Assembly: GCF_003265705.1 (NCBI RefSeq)
Contig: NW_020312785.1
Span: 17,679,961-17,743,960, forward strand
DNA length: 64,000 nt
From: Callorhinus ursinus
Taxonomy: Eukaryota; Chordata; Mammalia; Carnivora; Otariidae
Direction of reading: 5' to 3'
Part shown: positions 37,423 to 49,686 of the stretch, piece by piece
Numbering within the stretch: the first letter of the stretch is position 1
How the letters are laid out: the number at the start of each line of letters is the position of its first letter
Made by a program: the position numbers and the translations under genes
The notes under the pieces: model-generated
Database searches by the model: none
The model's input: the letters and a program-made list of their open reading frames with translations, nothing else
What the model was told of the DNA's origin: nothing

Positions 37423-38729
37423 TAGAGTGGACTGAATTTTCCAACTTATATTCAAAGGCTCAATACTAAACATCCTGCCTTTGATATACTGTTCTCTCCT
37501 TGCACTCATTTCCAGTAAATTTAGGCAAAACCAAAAGCATCTTAAATCCTTACTTTCTAACTTTCACGGAGAAAAATCTTAATTTTGGTTTTACAATCTT
37601 CCCTATTTGAATCCCTCTGTTTCCTAACACAGAATGCTTATTCCTACAAAGATCTGACAGGAACAGATGAGCATCTGAATTTCTTTTGCAAACTGGCTCT
37701 GTACATAAATACTGAACAAATGCTTTTGAAGATAAGGTTATTGGAAAAGGAAAGTTTAAAAAGTAGTAGAATACTAGGATGTATTAACAATAGTGCAGCT
37801 TGCCAGGAGTCAGGAAGCAACTTCTCCCTTCTTGGCAGTGGTCTGACCCTAGTAGAATGCTGTGCCCAGTCTTTGCAGTTTAAAATAAATGTGAAGAAAT
37901 TTTAGAGGGGCTAGAAGAGAGCAAAAGAAGTAAATTATAATGAGGGAAAAAATGCAGAACTGTTATTTGGAGAAAAGATTAAAGACACCACAATTGTTTA
38001 ATCTGGAAAAGCAAAGTCTTTGGGGAGACTTAATGAGAAGTGTCATAGTGAATAAAAAATCAACCAAATTATTCTTCATCTTGACTAAGGAACAATGAGA
38101 GAAAATGTGCTAAAATTAGAATGAGGGCAACATTGGTTAAGCATAAAGAAGAAACTCTTGGCCTTGACACTGAAACTTTGGAGTACACTGCCAAAAAAGA
38201 GTTGTGAAATTTCTTAGAAACATCAATAACAACCTGTACTAATTGATGAAGGCATTTCTCTGCTTCGAGAAAAAAAAAAATTAAATCAGATAACTTCAAG
38301 AAGTCCCAGTTCTAGGGCATATGTATAAGAATTTAGCTACCTAAAAAGTAAAGTCAGATAAAAATTCCCTAGCCCAAAGCATTTCTTTCATAAATAATAT
38401 TTAGGTCTCTGACACCTCCAAGTTTATTTGATTAGATTTAAGCAGCCTGAAGTTTGCACTAAATTTTTTAAATTATTTTTATAATGTACTTTTGTCTCTG
38501 TTTCTTGCACCTGGGTCTCTTTTCAGTAACTAGGACCCTTTAGGGCCCTGTGGTTATTGAAAAGAAGATAAGGACATTCTGGTTTATATAAAGAATATGA
38601 GACATCCAAGTTGACTTTCTGCTCAAGGCTTCTATAAAAAAGGTAGCCAATAAAACCATCTCCCATTTCTATAATTCATGGTTCCTTCTCAGATGAATTT
38701 CCTTCACCTCATTAATAAAACCTATTTCT
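37423..38729. other. Unique DNA, no gene seen
   Basis: A 106-codon frame at 37585-37905 has no recognisable domain, and its composition matches the AT-rich surroundings. Nothing else found. Confidence 0.5.
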
Positions 38730-39110
38730 AAGGCCTGAGTGAGCAAAATATGGAGGAGAATAAGAGATGAAGATATGAAGGAAGCAAGAACAAGATCAGG
38801 AAGTATGAAAGACGAAGAAGCAGCGTGAACTTGATGGGGTGGGGGAGACATTAAAAGATTTTAAGTAGAAAAGTTACATAATCCAATATTTATTTTATTG
38901 AAATCATTCTGAAAGTGTGGAAAGTGGAGTAGAGTGAGACTAGATGTGAGCTATGATAATGGCTTAAATATGGCACTCAAGATGGAGCCTGTCAAGGGAT
39001 TCCAGAAGTATTTAAGGGCCATAGTGATTGACTAGACAAAAGAATTGGTGAATGAGAGCAAAATCAAGGCCACTTCTCAGTTTTCTGATATAAAGAAACT
39101 GGGCGGACAG
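38730..39110 (+). mobile_element. Ancient L2-associated repeat
   Basis: Same old family as at 18140, 24920 and 28885: agtgagcaaaatatggagga, then ttgaaatcattctgaaagtg, then a decayed tail with gaatgagagcaaaatcaagg. Decayed but in the right order. Confidence 0.45.
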
Positions 39111-39284
39111 TGGCGCTTCTTTTCCCACTCTGCTACTCAAGTCCACACAAGTTCTAAGGGTACGTATGAGATTCCTGGAAGTTATATGAACTCCTCAAAT
39201 TCTTTTTTCTTCTGGATCATAGGTATTCAGTTGCACAAATAGTTGGATTGCCTTAACACATTTCTGCAGCTCTCTTCTGAGGTA

Positions 39285-39415
39285 TCCTTGTTTAATCCTC
39301 AAAACAGCCCCATAAATTATTTCACAAATGAAGTATCAGAGACACCAACGATAGAGTTAATAAGTGAACACACAAGCCTAGAATCCAAATGCCCTGACTT
39401 GCTTCACGGCACTTT
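39285..39415 (-). mobile_element. MIR SINE relic
   Basis: tttaatcctcaaaacagccc, then a decayed ttcacaaatgaagtatcaga, then aagcctagaatccaaatgcc: the MIR core read in reverse. Confidence 0.7.
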
Positions 39416-39420
39416 GGGTT

Positions 39421-40544
39421 TCTGTAAAATCCTGTTCCCAAAACTCAAGTGATTTTTTTCCCTCCCTAAAATATTTTATTTTCAAGCGCAAATCAAAACT
39501 CCAACTATTCCAAATCTTACGTGAATAGTAAATCCACTCATTATATGATTTTCAGGTTTAGTTGGCAACTCTAAGCTAAGCTGCTCTGGTGGTTTCTGCA
39601 TTAGCACTCCCCTGGTGACTGTCTGAAGAGTCATCATGCAGAGTTTTAATTGAATCTGCCTAACACTCTCCTGGAGATTAAAGGTACGTGTTTCTAAGAG
39701 GAAAGGAAAGTAATAGAACAGAGGAACTTTTAAGCTCAGGTTGTAAGATTTGAAGAGAAAGAAGTAGAACAATCATATAGCACTTACATTTATGGCAATA
39801 ATGGCACAAACCCTAGCAAAGAAATACTTCATTCAGGGTTTGTTCACAGGGAAACTTTCTCAGAGATGGACAACAAGAGATCAAGGGTAGCCATTTACCA
39901 TTCACTGAATGCCATCTACAATCATGACATGAATCTCCAGAAATATTATTATTTAATCTCCCGAATTCAGGCAGGTGAGATTGTTTAAGGGAAAGAAAAT
40001 AAATCATAATTATTTTTAAACTCTGATTCAATTGATCAAGGTGGTAGGATAAAAATTTCTTATAAGAGAACCATTCTTTTGTTTACAACACTGTAGTGAC
40101 ATGTTTATTTATGAAAGACAATGTCAAATGGGTATAGAGAAGATGGGAAGAGTTTAAATGAAGAAAAAAGTAAATCTTCAGCAGAAAAAATTAACGAGAA
40201 GGTCTTCTATTTTCCCTTGGCACACAAGGAGAACTGGGATTTTCTGATGTCTTTGAATATTTTTTTCTATTCCATTTACTTTCTTTCCCTTTTGAGGTCC
40301 ACCAACTATATGTATAATAAATTAAAATTAACATTATATTATGTAAATTATAATATAAACAATTGTTCATTAATATATATTATATCCTTTGTATTCCTTA
40401 GTAGAATATTTCCTATAATCATTTTTGTGTCCTTGTTCTAACCCATCTCTGAGATTGTATGTTCACCATGAAAATTTCAGCCATGTGTACTTTCCTTCTA
40501 GTTGCTTTTAAATGTGGCTTTCATCCCTACAATGTACTTTCATG
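39421..40544. other. Unique AT-rich DNA
   Basis: No gene. Frames of 96 and 106 codons (39482-39772 reverse, 40121-40441) are without motifs. A very AT-rich patch lies at 40310-40390. Confidence 0.5.
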
Positions 40545-40695
40545 TTTGGGGATATTATACATGCAGTAAAATGCATCAATGTTCCACATACAGTTAGATG
40601 AATTTCATGGATTATACTCAGCCATTCAGACATAACTATCATCTAATTGAAGATATAGAACAACTCTACCTGCCCCCGTGAATCCTTCGTACCAC
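40545..40695 (-). mobile_element. Old L1 3' UTR fragment
   Basis: catgcagtaaaatgcatcaa, then gttagatgaatttcatggat, then gaagatatagaacaactcta: the reverse of an old L1 3' UTR. Confidence 0.6.
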
Positions 40696-40699
40696 ATGT

Positions 40700-41700
40700 T
40701 GGGATGCGGAGAGATGATTCTCCTACGAGTCTTAGAATCCCTTTTGTTTAGCTGAGAGGGTTTACTGGGTCTTAAATATTTCTCAGGTTTTAACAAAACA
40801 TCCAACATTCACATCTCTGATTTCTACCCTGAGGCCACTCTTAGTCTGAGAAGCTTTCCCAATCTGGACAAACTGGAGATTGATTTTATTTTCCATTCAG
40901 GCAAGTTCTGGGCCTTATTTCCTCTAAATTCTGCTTGCAAACTGGATAATCCCCACTTTATTTCCTCTCTGTCTTCCCATACTTAATTATGTCCAGCTAA
41001 GAGAAGCCAATTGATACATTCAAAATCTTGCCTCGCAATCCTTTCACCTAGAATCATAAACTTATTAGGCATATCCCCCATTTTCCAATTTATTCCAATA
41101 AAAAATTTTGCCAATATTTTAACTTCCAACAATAAATTCACTTTTTTCACATCTTTGCCACTTTTTCAGTCACTGATTGCTGACCAGTAGCAAAACCAAC
41201 ACTACATATTTTAGGCCTTGTTATAGCAATACCCCACTTCTAGTATCAATTTCTATATCAGTTATCTCTGTTACATATTAAACAATTCTACTATTTAGTG
41301 CCTGAAAACCAAAACTATTCTATTTGTGTGTTATACTGTAAACCAGCAATTTGGGCTGAGCTCAGCTCAGTGGTTTTTCTGCTGGTCTTTCCTGATACCA
41401 TTTATGTGCCTGGACTGACTGGAGCTGGACATCTCAGATTATCTTACTCATATGATTCACCTGTTTGGTGGTTGGTGCCGGCCATCTGCTGCATCTCTGC
41501 CTCCATCTCAACCTCATGGAGGCCAAACCAGTCATCAGAAGTCTCACAACGTCACTTTTGCCATACTCCATTAATTAAGGAAAGCAAGTCATAAGACTTA
41601 CCCAGATTCAAGAGGTAGAAAATAACTCCATCTTTTGATGGGAGGAAGAACAATGTCATATTGCAAAAAGGATATTCATAAAGTGACAGAAGGAATTATT
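40700..41700. mobile_element. Ancient composite repeat, family not assigned
   Basis: Two recognisable halves: one with ccttatttcctctaaattct and gattgctgaccagtagcaaa, the other with cagcaatttgggctgagctc, cttttgatgggaggaagaac and gaattattgcagcc. I know these as old mammalian interspersed sequences, probably LTR-related, but cannot name the family. The 98-codon frame at 41298-41594 lies inside and is not a gene. Confidence 0.45.
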
Positions 41701-41789
41701 GCAGCCAACCTTTGCAAACAATCTGCTACTTCCCACAAATGTTCATATGTTATATTTTCGTTATCATGCAGTTCAAAAGTATTTTCAAA

Positions 41790-42150
41790 TTTCCCTTTTG
41801 ACCTCTTTTTTGACTATGCTATCATTAGAATAAATGTTGCTTAATTTACAAATATTTGGGTATTTTCTGGTTATCTCATTTTATGGGTTTCCAATTAAAT
41901 TTCTCTTTGATAAAGAACATATGTGCTATAATTCTAATTCTTTGAAATTTACAGAGCAGAGTTTTATGGCCTTGCAAATGGTCTATATTGGTGAACACTC
42001 AAGGTACACATGAAAAGAATATATATTCTATATTTATTGGGTCTAATGTTCTATAAACATCAATTAAGTCAAAGTAGTTATAATTTTTAGTGATACCAAA
42101 ATCTTTGCTTACTGATATTTTGTCTATAAGTTCTTTTAATTATTCAGAGT
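41790..42150 (-). mobile_element. Old L1 fragment, reverse
   Basis: ttctttgaaatttacagagc, then atggtctatattggtgaaca, then tgttctataaacatcaatta follow the antisense text of an old L1. It is cut at 42151 by the next element. Confidence 0.6.
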
Positions 42151-42620
42151 AAGAATGTATTAGGATTCCCCAGAGAAACAGAATCATATATATATATATA
42201 TACATATATGTACATATGTATATATATATATATGATTATGGAGGCTGAGAAGCCCCATGATCTGCATCTGCAAGCTAGACACCCAGGAAAGCTTGTGATG
42301 CCATTCCAACCTGAGTCTAAAGGCCTTGAGAGCCAGGGGTGCTGATGGCGTAAGTCCCAGTCCAAGTTTAGAAGACCAATGTCTCAGCTCAAGAAGTTAG
42401 GCAGAGAGAAAGAGCTATGCCTTTCTCCACCATTTTATTCAGGTCCTTGGTGGATTGGATGATACTCAACCATATTGAGGAAGGCAATCTGCTTTACCCA
42501 GTCCACTGGGTAATGCTCATTTCTTCCAGAAACATCCTCACAAACACAGCCAGAAGGGCTTAATCAGATATATGAGCACTTCAGAATTTTAATTAGGGTA
42601 TTGTCTTAACCATTCTTTCA
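42151..42620 (-). mobile_element. LTR-like element, reverse (same family as 56949)
   Basis: ttaggattccccagagaaac at left, a TA-rich patch, a diverged body, then gaaggcaatctgctttaccc and ttccagaaacatcctcacaa. This is the reverse of the family whose forward copy starts tgatggttaatttagtgtatc at 56949. The body is rearranged in the middle. Family name not assigned with confidence. Confidence 0.6.
42187..42235. repeat. TA-rich near-palindromic microsatellite
   Basis: Alternating TA interrupted by catatatgtacatatg-type units, almost self-complementary and able to extrude a cruciform. It belongs to the internal simple repeat common in this LTR-like family. Confidence 0.9.
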
Positions 42621-43115
42621 CCAGGTCTATTTTCTCCTTGGTCTGGGTATGTGTCTCTGTAGTGTGTGCTAAGAAGTCAATATATCTCAATCCACAGGTT
42701 CTCTAGGCTGTTATCTGAAAATATCCCACCCTCACTTTGCTCTTCCTCCCAGCATTCTCCCTTAAGTAGGAGCTAGAATTCAGATGTAAGAAACTATTTC
42801 TCACCACATTTCCCTCTTTCCTTTGGATCTTTGTTCTATTCTCTGGTTGCCCATCCATCTCTCTGCATCACACCACTCTAATCAAATAATGGTTGTGTTG
42901 TCCTTCCTAGACTGTAACATTCACTTTACTGTTTTCTGCTAAAAATCAGAGAAGGTAGGTTGGCACTAAGCACTATCTCTCTTATTTCAGTCCACGTTCC
43001 ACACTATTTGTCAGGTTTGTGACAAAGTTTGGGGTGTAGGGATTCAGCAACTTCCTTTCCCCTGAAAATGAAGAGGAACCTCACCCCTTTTCCAACCCTT
43101 CCCACATATTGGTTT
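42621..43115. other. Unique DNA
   Basis: Nothing recognised. Confidence 0.5.
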
Positions 43116-43124
43116 TGTTTCTTT

Positions 43125-43193
43125 TCTAAAAAATTTTTTATTGTTATGTTAATCACCATACATTACATCATTAGTTTTTGATGTAGTGTTCCA
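43125..43193 (-). mobile_element. Very short 5'-truncated L1 3' end
   Basis: Reverse copy of the carnivoran L1 terminus. Its complement reads ggaacactacatcaaaaact, then a few bases, then the A-rich tail, the same end as the L1 at 16700-16788. A 9-bp duplication, tgtttcttt, lies at 43116-43124 and 43194-43202. About 70 bp long. Confidence 0.85.
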
Positions 43194-43202
43194 TGTTTCT
43201 TT

Positions 43203-43760
43203 GACAGTTTCTGAGCAAATGAAATGGAGATGAAATGTCTTTTATCTACAATTTTTACCTAGAAATTCATTCTCCAAAGAGACATATAATATTTAACTTA
43301 CAACTCAAAGCCAAGGATGTGACACAATTAGGTTGCACTTCCAGAATATATATGCTTTTACACTTCTCACCCAGACAATTTAATCTGGAAAACTCTTTGA
43401 AGCTAATGTATCATCTAGCATTACTGTGCAACTTTCTAGAAATTGGGTCTCCATGTTAGCTAAATTACAACTGAGAACTGGGAATCTGTTTCCTTCCAGA
43501 AATTATTCACAAGAAGAAACAAAGATTAGGTTGTTTTAGAAGCTTCATGCCTCCAGCATGTCACTGTTGCAATCACCACTAACACTGCATTCAGGATTCA
43601 TAAAACCTGTAGAGTCAGTTCCCAATTAGAAGAGTGCAGCTAAAAGTAATCAATTGTTTTGTAATTAGACATTCTAAGTCCATATCCAAATTTAGAATTT
43701 CATACAGTTATATCTATCCCATTAAGCATTGTTTTTAAAATAACAATAATCTAATTAATC
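43203..43760. other. Unique DNA
   Basis: A 74-codon frame at 43235-43459 shows no motif. Nothing else recognised. Confidence 0.5.
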
Positions 43761-43772
43761 TGAGTGATTTTT

Positions 43773-43966
43773 TTTTAAAGATTTTATTTATTTATTTGAC
43801 AAAGAGAGACACAGCGAAAGAGGGAACACAAGCAGGGGGAGTGGGAGAGGGAGAAGCAGCCTTCCCGCTTGAGCAGGGAGCCCGATGCGGGACTCGATCC
43901 CAGGACCCTGGGATCATGACCTGAGCCGAAGGCAGACGCTTAATGACTGAGCCACCCAGGTGCCCC
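43773..43966 (-). mobile_element. Can-SINE, full length
   Basis: Reverse copy, acacaagcagggggag variant, with little divergence. A 12-bp duplication, tgagtgattttt, lies at 43761-43772 and 43967-43978. Confidence 0.96.
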
Positions 43967-43978
43967 TGAGTGATTTTT

Positions 43979-46162
43979 CTACACACATACCCACTAATAC
44001 ATTCCCAAACTGAGAAATGTTTTTCACAGCATTTACTAAGTACACACTAAGCACTTTCCATGTGAGGGGAGGGGGCACCGGGGTGAAAGTAATACAGCTC
44101 CAAGTCCATATTTCCAATCTAGCATTAGGTAAATTCCTATGTTATCCCCCCAATTGAGCAGGCAAAGGAGAACCCTAAGAGTTTCTAGTGTGTAATGAAT
44201 CAGCTGTAAATAAATATTTTTTTAGGTATAGAGGGTCATTCTTATTGGACAAAAACAGAAGTCTCTAAAACAATCTAAAAATTCTTTTTCATTTTTAGCT
44301 TTGGTCAGTAGAGGCCAACTAATTAACTCTCAGTGAGTTCACCTCATTTAGAGTAAGGTAGTAATAAAGAAATCATTAAATCTCTCTTTCTAAGAAGTCT
44401 GTCTATGTGTCTACCACTTTCATTCTACTTGTTACTGCCAGATGGATGGCAGCAAAGAAAACAAACATATTTCTCAGCAAAAATGCAGTTGGGGGCAGGG
44501 AAGATAGGTACCAAGAGTTTATATAATGGTTATATAAACATTGATCTCTAAACTTCTACTCTTTCTAAACTTGGAGAGGTCAAGCATCTTTGTAACTCAA
44601 AAAGAAACTATAGGGACAACATAACCCTTAAGAGCATACTATTCTGCATTTACTGGTTACATCCATTCAAGACTAATTTCCACACCAGGACAAATAAACA
44701 TACATATTAAAGAGAAAATTCCACAGTTCTCACATCAAGAATTTATGGTCCCAAATGGGCCATTCAATTATTGGCTCAAAGAAGGCTCCTTCGAAAAGTC
44801 CCTGAAAACTGATTTTAACTACTGACTTCTCGAGCTCTCCACCTCATATCAAATAATATCAGGTCCTTACACACAAGATGTTGCTACAGCTTCTAAGAGA
44901 AAAAGATAACAATTTTTCCCAAGCTCACTTTCATCTCATTTTGCCACCTGCTCATGATACCCAGGGAGAAGTAAGAATCTGTCCTCCACTTATCTGGTAA
45001 CTGCCCAAGTTCTCAGATACTCACAAGCTTCTGCACCAGAGAAGCATCCTGCTTCTGGCTGCTAAAATATGTCATCAATGTTGTGTATGTGTTGTGTCAA
45101 CCTAAAGACACTTGGCAGCACAGCCATCAGGGGCCAAGACTTTTAAAGATACCTGCAAAGTTACTTTTTCCTTTCTAATTCTTCCCTACTCAAATTCCCA
45201 GTTTGAACTGGGCTGTGGACCCTAAGCAGTGGTCAGTCCAGGCTCCAGCTGCTACCTTTCTTCTGGGCCATTTGAACCATGTGTCCTTCACCCTCCACCT
45301 CCCTAGGAACAACTTTCATACCTCAGAGAATCATATCATAAATCAAGTCAGGGTGACTGTGAAATAACTTCATCAAAAGGTGCTCTCAATGAAGGAAAGA
45401 AAAGCTCTTCTTTGTTATTGTCTATCAGATCTATCATGACACATTTCCCATCAGCATCTCTGTTCCTGGTTTTGTTTTCAGCAAATCCTATCCTAATATA
45501 ATTTGTGTCTATTTCTAGCCTATATATGAAGGAATTGGGTGGGTACACATCATAATATTGGACCAACTCTTCCAGTTAGACATACTTTCCTTTGCTTATA
45601 TATTTGCCAAATACAAAGAAAAGTGTTGCCCCTTTTAGTTGAAATGAGAGAGTCTCAGAACCCTTACTGTACTGGAAACATAATGCACAGCAACAGAAAT
45701 AGTGCAACTTGTGGGGGCCTCAACCAGCCAACTATTTCCTACAAACTATGCCATAGTCATAAATTAAGTTTGACATCCAGATCTCAGAGTGTAACCAAGA
45801 AAATGAGGTTCAGAGGCTAATGCTCTCATGGGGAAGTAACATGGACTTCTATTCTCAGTGATTCCCAAAAAACAGCATTTTCTTTGTTTAAGCACAACTG
45901 GGATCCTAACACCAAATCACCCTGAATACTGCCTCCTGTATCATACTGAGAGCTCCTCGTGTAATTATTCTTCCAGTGGGAAGCTTGGACAGAGAATGGA
46001 GAAGTCCATTACTGGCACAGTGTTAGATAACGAAAGGTAACCTTTTTGCAACTTTAGTTGAGATGGCAGAGTCGGTATAGGCAAGGAATCAAGATTACTG
46101 GAAAAGGAGAAAGCTCTCTTCCGTGTACTCTTAGAGTGTGTGTGTGTTTGTGTGTATACTTG
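43979..46162. other. Unique DNA, possible weak MIR at 44025-44075
   Basis: acagcatttactaagtacac and ctaagcactttccatgtgag at 44028-44066 are MIR-like, but the rest has no match. Frames of 72 and 93 codons at 45348-45820 are without domains. A GT-rich run lies at 46135-46158. Confidence 0.5.
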
Positions 46163-46545
46163 CATATATTTGTCTTAGATCATTCAGACTGTTACAACTG
46201 AATACCAAAGACTGGGTGGCTTATAAACAACAAAAATTTATTTTAGTTCTGGAAGCCGGGAAGTCCAAGATCAAGGTGCTGACAGATTCAGTTTCTGGTG
46301 AGAGCCCGCCTCCTATTTCACTGACAGTTGTCTTCTCCCTGTGTCCTTACATAGCAGAAGAGGAGAGGGAGCTCTCTGGGGGTTTCTTTTAAAAAGACAC
46401 TAATTCCATTCATGAGGGCTCCACCTTCATGACCTAATCAGCTCCCAAAGGCCCCATTTTCAAATACCATCACATTGGGAATTAGGTTTCAACATATGAA
46501 TTTGGTGGGGGGCAGGGAGACACAAACATTCAGTCTTTAGCAGTA
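46163..46545 (-). mobile_element. MaLR-type LTR (MLT1-like), reverse
   Basis: In order: agactgggtggcttataaac, gggaagtccaagatcaaggt, gagggagctctctgggggtt, cattcatgagggctccacct and aacatatgaatttggtgggg. This is the whole reverse text of an MLT1-style solo LTR, about 380 bp, the normal length. It is an ancient retroviral-like relic with no internal genes. The 84-codon frame at 46138-46392 is inside it. Confidence 0.8.
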
Positions 46546-46734
46546 TTTATATAAACATACATTTTTTAATTACACAGGGAAATCATGACTGCAAATTAAA
46601 GTACTGAAACATTTCAGGTAAGATCAAAATTCCCTTTACTGGGAATTGGACACTTAGCCCTAGCCCCTTCCTACCTCTCCCCAAAGATAACTCCTGTTCT
46701 TACAGCTACTGTTCTCATCTTCCTGTAACCCCAC

Positions 46735-47030
46735 CACCTCAATGTTATGAAGAAGCCCAGTCCAACTTACCAGAGGATGGGTGATCGAGCGGAGAACTGA
46801 GGAGTCTCAGCCAACATCCAGCACCAACCGCCACACTCTGAGTGAGGACAACTGGGATCCTCCAGCCACACAGAAACCTTCAGATAATTGTAGCTTGAAC
46901 AATCCCAGGTGAAACCAGGATAAGGCTCTTCCAAGTTACCAACCTACAGAAAATGACAAATAATAGACCCCCTGCTTGAAACTGTGAGGTTTCAGGTGTG
47001 TTATATAGCAACAGATAACTGAAACATATC
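46735..47030 (+). mobile_element. LTR-like 3' part
   Basis: ctgagtgaggacaactggga, a decayed middle, then gcaacagataactgaaacat match the ends of old LTR-type repeats. Family not assigned. Confidence 0.45.
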
Positions 47031-47149
47031 CTTTGCCCATTTTTCTACTAGGCTAGTGATTTCTCCTTTTTAGCTTGTTTTAATCTTTGATTCTGAAACC
47101 TCCTTCTTAATGAATGATAGGTTTCACAGATATTTTCTTCTAGTCTAGC

Positions 47150-47460
47150 AGTTGTTGTAACAGTCAATGTTTAGTAAGAAAAACAGAACCAGTAGAAGAT
47201 ACGTATTCACAGAGTTATTGCAAAGAACTGGCTTATGCAATTGTAGGGACAGGCTAGAGAAGCCCCAGACCAATAGAGCATAGCTCTCCAAACGAACTGA
47301 AGCTGCAATCCATGGGGTGGAATTTCCTCTTCTTCAAGGAAATCTCAATTGATAAGTAGAATGAATACACTTTTATTGCCATAGATGTCCTTACCTTATT
47401 CAAATCGAAGCTTATTGGCTTATTAAAAGGGCACACAGGAGAGAAGCTTTCTAGATACAT
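47150..47460 (-). mobile_element. LTR-like relic, same broad family as 42151 and 56949
   Basis: aagaaaaacagaaccagtag, then ttattgcaaagaactggctt, then gcaatccatggggtggaatt and ttcaaggaaatctcaattga: reverse text of a related LTR-like element. Not full length. Confidence 0.5.
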
Positions 47461-47639
47461 TCAGTGAGTCGGGAATCTGACAGTGTGCTTTACAATGGGA
47501 AGAAAGAGCATCTATTAATAAAATGAGTTACTTAAATCAGAGATTATTTAAGAGAGCTTCTACTTGACTCATAACAGATAAACTCGAATTTCCCTTGGCA
47601 ACAACATCATGTTAGGTAGTATTATTTTATTTTTGTGTG

Positions 47640-48410
47640 TATATAAGACACATTAAAAAAGTGTATAAAATATAAATGTATAGCTTTACAAAGTGACACA
47701 CAAGTAACCTACACATGGGTCAAAAGTAACCAGAACATTAGCAGAACCCCAGAAGCCTCCATAATGTTCCCTCCCAATTACTATAACCCTCTGCTCCCCA
47801 AAATCAGCCACTATAATTTCTTCTAACATTATAATATAATTTTTGTCTGCTGCCAAACTTTATATAAATGGAATCTTAAACTGCCTTACTTCTTTTCCCT
47901 AATAGTTTATGAGATTAATCCACTATAATTTATAGCAGTAGGTCATTAATTTTCTCTGCTATAAAGTATTTCTTTGTATGAATATAACTCTATACGTTCA
48001 TTCGTTGCTGATAGAAATGGGATTTTTTTTTTCACTTTTTGGCTATTATTAATACTGTTGAGATAAATATTTCTGTAATATCTTTTGGTGAAAATGGGTA
48101 TGAGTTTCAGTTGGATTTTTACCTAAGAGTGAAATCCTTAGGTCACTGGGTTTGCTCAGCTTTGGTGGGTAATGACAACCTGTAGGACTACCTACATAAT
48201 TTTCTGGGCCCAGTGAAATGTGAAAATTCAGAGCCCCTTTTTCAAAAATTATTAAGAATTTCAAGAAAAACAGTAGAGCATTAGAACAAGTGGGGGCCCT
48301 TCTAAGTACAGGGCCTTCTGTGGCTGCATAGGTCACTTACCCATGAAGCTGGTCCTCCCAAACTGTATCCCAAAGTAGTTATACCAATTTATATACCCAA
48401 GGGTTTTTTA
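47640..48410 (-). mobile_element. Old L1 3' UTR/ORF2 end, reverse, split by another repeat
   Basis: accccagaagcctccataat, then actttatataaatggaatct, then aatatttctgtaatatcttt and atgggtatgagtttcagttg follow an old L1 in reverse. After an insert (48183-48355) the L1 text continues with cccaaagtagttataccaat at 48369. The two parts join in register, so the insert is younger than this L1. Confidence 0.75.
48183..48355 (+). mobile_element. Ancient repeat nested in old L1, family not assigned
   Basis: tttctgggcccagtgaaatg, then aattattaagaatttcaaga, then gggcccttctaagtacaggg and gcataggtcacttacccatg. I recognise this as a dispersed mammalian element, possibly a DNA transposon, but not its name. 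The 95-codon reverse frame at 48049-48336 overlaps it and is not a gene. Confidence 0.5.
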
Positions 48411-48491
48411 ATGTCATTTGGATTCATGGAATTGTGAGACTTACAATAGGGCCACACATTTTATGATCACAAGACCTGGCCCCAGAATTCT

Positions 48492-48674
48492 TTTTTTTTT
48501 TTTTTGAGATTTTATTTATTTATTTGAGAGAGAGAGTGCACACACAGAGGGTGAGGGAGAAGCAGACTCCCCGCTGAGCAGGGAGCCAGATGTGGGGCTT
48601 GATCCCAGGACCCTGAGATCAAGACCTGAGCTGAAGGCAGATGCTTAACCAACTGAGCCACCCAGGCGCCCCAA
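48492..48674 (-). mobile_element. Can-SINE, first of an inverted cluster
   Basis: Reverse copy with the gagagagagagtgcacacac body variant. A 12-bp duplication, ccccagaattct, lies at 48480-48491 and 48675-48686. Confidence 0.96.
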
Positions 48675-49085
48675 CCCCAGAATTCTATCTCAGGAGAAAA
48701 CTATTTGGGAAAAGGTCTTATTTGACAAAGCCCATAGGGTAAAGGGAGAGATTCTGAAGGAAAAATCAAGGCAACCAAAATGAATACTGGGTTTTATTCA
48801 TGGGACAATATGAGCAACGTATTTCCTTCTAAATGGAATAGGAGAAGGGAGAGGCAGAGAAGGGAAAGAAGAAAGAGTGAGGTAAGTTTCGGTGGCGAAA
48901 GATGCCCAAAGGCAGATTTTTATGAATAAGAATTTATAATGTTCAATTTTTACTTTAACAATTCTAAGTATTCCTCCCCATTTCCCACCAGTAAATTTTC
49001 AGGATTGTGTGAGGATAGCTTCTTTGTAAGTATTAATAAGGAGCAGTGTCATATTTAAATAATGCTTTTCTAAAAACAAAATCAG

Positions 49086-49304
49086 GGGCACCTGGGTGGC
49101 TCAGTCAGTTAAGCGTCTGCCTTCGACTCAGGTCATGATCCCAGGGTCCTGGGATCGAGCCCCACATCGGGCTCCCTGCTCCGCGGGAAGCCTGCTTCTC
49201 CCTCTCCCGCTGCCCCTGCTTGTGCTCGCCCTCTCTCTCTCTGTCCAATAAATAAATAAAAGCTTTTTAAAAAAATAAAAAATGATAAAATAAATAAAAT
49301 AAAA
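49086..49304 (+). mobile_element. Can-SINE, forward, little diverged
   Basis: Forward copy with a well preserved tRNA-like head, including the A-box-like tggctcagtcagt and B-box-like ggtcatgatcc. The tail contains aataaaataaa units. A 15-bp duplication, taaaaacaaaatcag, lies at 49071-49085 and 49305-49319. The cleanest copy in the window. Confidence 0.97.
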
Positions 49305-49686
49305 TAAAAACAAAATCAGACAGCATAGAAATAAAATTCCAGCAGAGACAATAATTTGGAATCCAAGATGCCCACGTGTCCGTATATGCCTCTGGGTATT
49401 TTTGGATGAGATCAGATTTTCACAAAACTTAAAATGTGGGTTTCAGCTGATTTTATTCAAAATCAGGATTCATATTCACTATATATAAGTAGCAGTTACA
49501 GATTTCCATATCAGTTGACAGCCATAATACACACTCCGTTGGTTCTCCTCTAAATAAATGTAACCTGAAATCAGAAAACAGAACTTTGCCTTCTTGTCAA
49601 AATAAAACAGCAATCATCTTTACCACTCAAAGGTTCCAGTACATCAGTAAGACCCTGGGATGACCTAGAGATGTGGCAGCATTTCT

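Noticed and set aside
49086..49170. tRNA gene
   Set aside because: The tRNA-like A and B boxes belong to a Can-SINE head with target-site duplications, so it is not a functional tRNA gene.
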